Of a stretch of 64,000 nucleotides of DNA, positions 61,051-64,000 are shown in pieces (position 1 is the stretch's first letter; each line of letters opens with the position of its first letter). Source of the DNA: Crocinitomicaceae bacterium TMED114 (GTDB lineage Bacteria; Bacteroidota; Bacteroidia; Flavobacteriales_D; Sanyastnellaceae); the NCBI GenBank assembly GCA_002172485.2, contig NHFP02000003.1, positions 253,205-317,204 on the forward strand, read 5' to 3'. The position numbers and the translations under genes were made by a program. Under the pieces are notes generated by a model. That model did not search any database, had not been told where the DNA came from, and saw only the letters and a program-made list of their open reading frames with translations.

Positions 61051-62291
61051 TTCCCGTGGCGCATGACGGCGGTGACGAGCACCGCGAGGTTCAACAGATA
61101 ATAGCCGCATTTGGCCCAGACAATGCCGATGAGGGCGCCCCATTCTCCCCCGCCAAACCACTCCGGCCGAACGGTCCCGAGGTACCACCCCACCGCCACG
61201 GCCAGGAGGTGGAGCCCATCGAGCCACGTGATCCAGCGCAGTTTGCGCACCCGGTGGAACAGCGCGCCCAAACCGGCCGTCATGAAATTCAGGACAAACC
61301 ACGGCGTCAGGATGCGCACCACGTCCATGGCGCCGCGCCAAGCCTCTCCAAAAAGCCACGCCGTCGTATGGTCGGGCGCCGAGAACACGGCAGCGCCCAC
61401 CAGCAATGAAACTGTACCGAAAGCCGCCAAGGCTTGCAAGAAGAGCCGACGGAGGGGTGCCCCATCCTCCACCTCGGTCGACCCTTGAAACAGCACGGGC
61501 GCCGCTGAGGTCGCCAACAGCGACAAGGGCTGCATCACCATGCGCCGCGCAAGGCCCATCATGCCGAGCAGAATGGGGCCCAACGTCGCTCCGATCAGCA
61601 GCACATGGAGCCATTGGGCCAAGCGGTTCATCGCACTGCCGGCCAGCACCCAGGTGGGGTAATCCCGGTATGCAGCCAGCACGCCGTCGTCCTTTACCTG
61701 GTGCCAGGCTCTCGTCTCGTGAATGAGCCCATTGAGGCCACGCCGCATCACGCCCCAGCGAACTGCGATGCCCGTGGCTGTGCCCCAAACCAGACCGGTG
61801 GTGGACATGGGACCGGCCAAGGCCAACTTCACCCCTTCCGAAGCCAGTGGACCCGCCGCTTGTGCGGTGGCCACACGGCCGGCCGATGTCGCGCGGTGAT
61901 GCCAATACTCCAGCAGGCGCGTGTGGGCAGCCAGGGCACAAAAGAGCGGCAGACCGCACGCAATGGACCACCAATGCTCCAGTTCATATTGCTCGGACAC
62001 CCAGGAAGCGGTGGCGATGGTCAACCCGAGGACGACCAGGACCAACGCGCCCACGGCACGCTGGCCAGCGGCAAACAGGACGCGCGCCTCAGAATCAACC
62101 TTCGGCAGCATGAGCGCCTGCTCATATTTCCCAGTCCCCAGCACCGCAGCCAGGCCGGTGGCCAGAGCGAACATCTCGAGATGGGCAAACGCTTCGGGCG
62201 TGTACAGGCGGGTCAGCGCGAACGCCGCGGCAATCGTGACCAATTGGCCCGAAAGCGAGCCCCCGAGAAGGGTCGCCATTCGCCTCAACAT
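61047..62291 (-). CDS. Wzx-type polysaccharide flippase (MATE/MOP superfamily)
   Basis: A 414-residue protein with about twelve hydrophobic helices and the start pattern of oligosaccharide flippases (GGSLSGQLVTIAAAFALTRLYTPEAFAHLEMFALA, residues 9-42). It would move a lipid-linked oligosaccharide to the periplasm. It is the first gene of the pair with the glycosyltransferase at 59905. The upstream gap to the divergent cupin is short. Confidence 0.87.
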   Translation of the reverse strand: MLRRMATLLGGSLSGQLVTIAAAFALTRLYTPEAFAHLEMFALATGLAAVLGTGKYEQALMLPKVDSEARVLFAAGQRAVGALVLVVLGLTIATASWVSEQYELEHWWSIACGLPLFCALAAHTRLLEYWHHRATSAGRVATAQAAGPLASEGVKLALAGPMSTTGLVWGTATGIAVRWGVMRRGLNGLIHETRAWHQVKDDGVLAAYRDYPTWVLAGSAMNRLAQWLHVLLIGATLGPILLGMMGLARRMVMQPLSLLATSAAPVLFQGSTEVEDGAPLRRLFLQALAAFGTVSLLVGAAVFSAPDHTTAWLFGEAWRGAMDVVRILTPWFVLNFMTAGLGALFHRVRKLRWITWLDGLHLLAVAVGWYLGTVRPEWFGGGEWGALIGIVWAKCGYYLLNLAVLVTAVMRHGK

Positions 62292-62361
62292 GGGCCGTTC
62301 GATTTGCCTGCACGCTGCACAGCCTCGAAGGTACTGCGCCTCGACCGCGGCGATGCAGTCC

Positions 62362-62369
62362 TACCTTCC
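62362..62369 (+). promoter_or_regulatory. Promoter box TACCTTCC of the cupin gene (leaderless arrangement)
   Basis: TAnnTTnn box with four bases to ATG 62374; it decides the start within a longer open frame. Confidence 0.5.
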
Positions 62370-62373
62370 CGCC

Positions 62374-62733
62374 ATGCACGCCATCTCCATCCAAGACAAG
62401 TTCGGCCTGTTTGACGAGCAGTGGAGCCCCAAAATCATCGCCCAGCTCAACGGTCAAGATGTCAAGCTCGCCAAGATTCAAGGGGAATTCCTCTGGCATG
62501 CCCACGATGAGCAGGACGAGCTGTTCCACGTCATACGAGGGCGAATGACCATGGAATTCCGCGACCGCAAAGTGGAAGTGGGGCCTGGTGAAATCATCGT
62601 CGTACCGAAAGGTGTCGAGCACCGGCCCGTGACGAAAGAAGAAGTGTGGATCCTGCTGTTCGAACCGCAGGACACCCACCATACAGGCGGCATCTCATCC
62701 GAACGAACCGTGGAGCGGCAAGGCCACATCTGA
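62374..62733 (+). CDS. Cupin domain protein
   Basis: A 119-residue single-domain cupin from ATG 62374. Cupin motif 1 is FLWHAHDEQDELFHVIRGRM near 37-56 and motif 2 is GPGEIIVVPKGVEHRP near 66-81. The usual HxH plus Glu of motif 1 and the His of motif 2 are present, so metal binding is likely. Substrate is unknown. Confidence 0.93.
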   Translation: MHAISIQDKFGLFDEQWSPKIIAQLNGQDVKLAKIQGEFLWHAHDEQDELFHVIRGRMTMEFRDRKVEVGPGEIIVVPKGVEHRPVTKEEVWILLFEPQDTHHTGGISSERTVERQGHI

Positions 62734-62743
62734 GCCCGTCATA

Positions 62744-62917
62744 ATGGACACGTTGAAAGCCTTCGGGCTGGCCGGCTTCCTCTTCTTCCTCATCAAGGGA
62801 TTGATGTGGGTCGTCCTGTTCGCCCTCGTGGCGAAGGGCGTGGTATCCAAGGACCAGGTGAATCGGTTCAAAGACCTACTGAAGTTCCGGCGGCACAGCG
62901 GCGGCGACAACGACTGA
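62744..62917 (+). CDS. Small single-pass membrane protein
   Basis: A 57-residue protein (MDTLKAFGLAGFLFFLIKGL..., then a basic tail VSKDQVNRFKDLLKFRRHSG) with one hydrophobic helix near 7-32. It starts ten bases after the cupin stop, so it is probably cotranscribed. It resembles tiny membrane proteins common in Bacteroidota; no function known. Confidence 0.7.
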   Translation: MDTLKAFGLAGFLFFLIKGLMWVVLFALVAKGVVSKDQVNRFKDLLKFRRHSGGDND

Positions 62918-62925
62918 ACGCGGGG

Positions 62926-63213
62926 TCAGTTGCGCTTGCGGCGCGGCACCACGCGAATGCTGCCCCCGTCCGGCAGCGTCATGGCCGTGGCGCCACCATC
63001 GAAGTGGGACAGCACCGCTTCGCCGTTCAGCGTCGGGCGCACATCCAGGATGCACTGCACATCGTCACACGTCACCTCCGGGAGCCCTTGCGCATCGAGT
63101 ACGAGGTAGCTCCGTCCTTCCAAGCGTTGCTTCAAACATTGCTCGTGAGAGGTCGGTGGAGTGTAGACGGCGTCACGGGTCTGACGCAATTCGTTGAGGG
63201 AGCGGGTCTTCAT
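62926..63213 (-). CDS. Conserved hypothetical protein
   Basis: A 95-residue basic-tailed protein from ATG 63213 (MKTRSLNELRQTRDAVYTPP), with two Cys and a C-terminal GSIRVVPRRKRN. The TTG...TAACTTGG-like sequence upstream is its likely promoter. Not recognised; similar small proteins occur in Flavobacteriia. Confidence 0.7.
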   Translation of the reverse strand: MKTRSLNELRQTRDAVYTPPTSHEQCLKQRLEGRSYLVLDAQGLPEVTCDDVQCILDVRPTLNGEAVLSHFDGGATAMTLPDGGSIRVVPRRKRN

Positions 63214-63351
63214 ATGTGATGCGTTTGGCTCGCCCAAGTTAATTCCCAATCCTCACGTTTTGAATCAGTTACGAGTGTACAATGGACACGGTTTTGACGC
63301 AACCCACTCATTTTCAATTCCCGCGACGGGCCTCGAACCGCTGATTCAATT

Positions 63352-63894
63352 TCAGCGTCCCTTGGGACCGAGCAGCCCCAATACCGCAAACGGAATGGTG
63401 CCGTCTGTAAGGTGCGCCCAGATGTCGGGCTTCTTGTACCAGATGAAGTTGCTGTAGGGGTAAAACATGAAGCCCGCCCAGCCAACGAATACCGCGAGCA
63501 TCAGGCGACGGGCCAAGGTGGGGTCGGCCAGGTTCTTCATCATCCAGAACAGGAGAAACGCGGTCAGCAGGTTCATCACGAGGCTCCGGAGGAGGTTGCC
63601 TGTCATGTCGTTGGTCCAGGCCGCCTGGTAATTCAATTGCGCCCAAGGTTGGCCCTCCATCCGCTCGAGATAAGCTTCCTGCAACGCTGGGTCGGTGCGC
63701 TCCGCATCGGAGGGTGCCCCGAGGGCATACATACCGGGTTCAAGCTCGATGGAGTCGAGGAATTCGAGGATCTGCTGGTCCTTTTCCGTGTAGGTCTGGG
63801 CCTCACCGTGGAGGTTGATGGCGGCAAAGGAGAGGAACTGCCAGACGAAGAGGACGAGGCCTCCGACCAGCGTGTAGACGATGGGGTTCTTCAT
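63352..63894 (-). CDS. Hypothetical membrane protein
   Basis: A 180-residue protein from ATG 63894 (MKNPIVYTLVGGLVLFVWQFLS) with four hydrophobic segments: 5-28, 113-131, 140-158 and a shorter one near 165-177. Between the first and second is a ~80-residue polar domain (TEKDQQILEFLDSIELEPGM). The family is unknown, but the layout (anchor, acidic ectodomain, three helices) is seen in other Bacteroidota proteins. Confidence 0.75.
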   Translation of the reverse strand: MKNPIVYTLVGGLVLFVWQFLSFAAINLHGEAQTYTEKDQQILEFLDSIELEPGMYALGAPSDAERTDPALQEAYLERMEGQPWAQLNYQAAWTNDMTGNLLRSLVMNLLTAFLLFWMMKNLADPTLARRLMLAVFVGWAGFMFYPYSNFIWYKKPDIWAHLTDGTIPFAVLGLLGPKGR

Positions 63895-63933
63895 GGGTCC
63901 AATAAGGTGTGGACCCAAATTAGGAGAATCCCC

Positions 63934-64000
63934 TCAGGACTCCGACATCCCCAACTTCTCCATGAGCCGGACAATGCGCTTTGCAATCGTCTCCTCGGAC
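63934..64000 (-). CDS. C-terminal end of an unidentified gene (cut by window)
   Basis: Only the last 21 residues are inside the window (ending KRIVRLMEKLGMSES). Too short to identify; its stop precedes the membrane protein gene by ~40 bases in the same direction. Confidence 0.45.
   Translation of the reverse strand, partial: SEETIAKRIVRLMEKLGMSES

Noticed and set aside
61051-61974. Upstream extension of the family 4 glycosyltransferase
   Set aside because: It overlaps the conserved flippase; the ATG at 61050 overlaps the flippase stop and begins a typical GT-B sequence.
63310-63360. tRNA-like stretch (GGTTCGAGGCCCG on the minus strand)
   Set aside because: The T-arm cannot form the five-base-pair stem and no acceptor or anticodon arm is present.

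Overview
The window is chromosomal DNA of a high-GC member of the Bacteroidota, probably a marine, Flavobacteriales-like lineage. This rests on five secreted proteins with type IX secretion (T9SS) C-terminal sorting domains, a TonB-dependent receptor with an N-terminal carboxypeptidase-regulatory-like domain, a BatA-type membrane protein, DUF3127 and DUF3467 proteins, and promoter boxes of the Bacteroidota TAnnTTTG type, often directly against the start codon. I saw no rRNA, tRNA, CRISPR array, insertion sequence or phage gene. The layout is that of a compact core chromosome with stop/start-overlapping operons, interrupted by large secreted-protein genes.

Layout. 1-876: pyruvate dehydrogenase E1 beta (cut by the window edge). 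1021-4614: electron-transfer flavoprotein EtfB/EtfA, a bifunctional-nuclease-domain protein and a concentrative nucleoside transporter. 4648-7849: PurE, a flavin-reductase-like protein, a DUF3127 protein with an SSB-like tail, and an AtoE-type transporter. 8134-15120: a 2328-residue secreted protein with four copies of an unrecognised domain. 15649-16896: M16 peptidase. 16907-22238 (minus strand): a six-gene overlapping operon, TPR protein, ComA-like phosphosulfolactate synthase, rhodanese, DUF368/PopT, AroE and a membrane protein, followed by a gene remnant. 22418-28704: GlmM, cysteine desulfurase, MurQ, a conserved protein, a lipoprotein low-molecular-weight phosphatase (minus), and an MnmD-Nudix fusion. 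28697-37948: a TIGR02757 protein, BatA, a dihydroorotase-like protein without metal ligands, DUF3467, YjjG, a polysaccharide-deacetylase-like protein, WecB, RadC and ribosomal protein S20. 38002-41719: small envelope proteins, a thioredoxin-like protein with an FAD oxidoreductase, and a pseudouridine synthase.

41783-56177 is the envelope and secretion block: a CotH-kinase/lamin-tail protein, a tandem-repeat protein, a patatin, then a tight plus-strand cluster (lamin-tail protein, TonB-dependent receptor, OB-fold/phospholipase-D protein), and a three-domain fasciclin protein. The lamin-tail and OB/PLD pair together carry the accessory domains of single-chain ExeM-type extracellular nucleases. 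With the receptor between them they suggest a secreted nucleic-acid-degrading and uptake system, which is the most interesting candidate here.

56266-64000: CysQ, a PHP-fold membrane protein with a degenerate active site coupled to a GT39-type transferase, a glycosyltransferase with a Wzx-type flippase, a cupin, and small conserved proteins.
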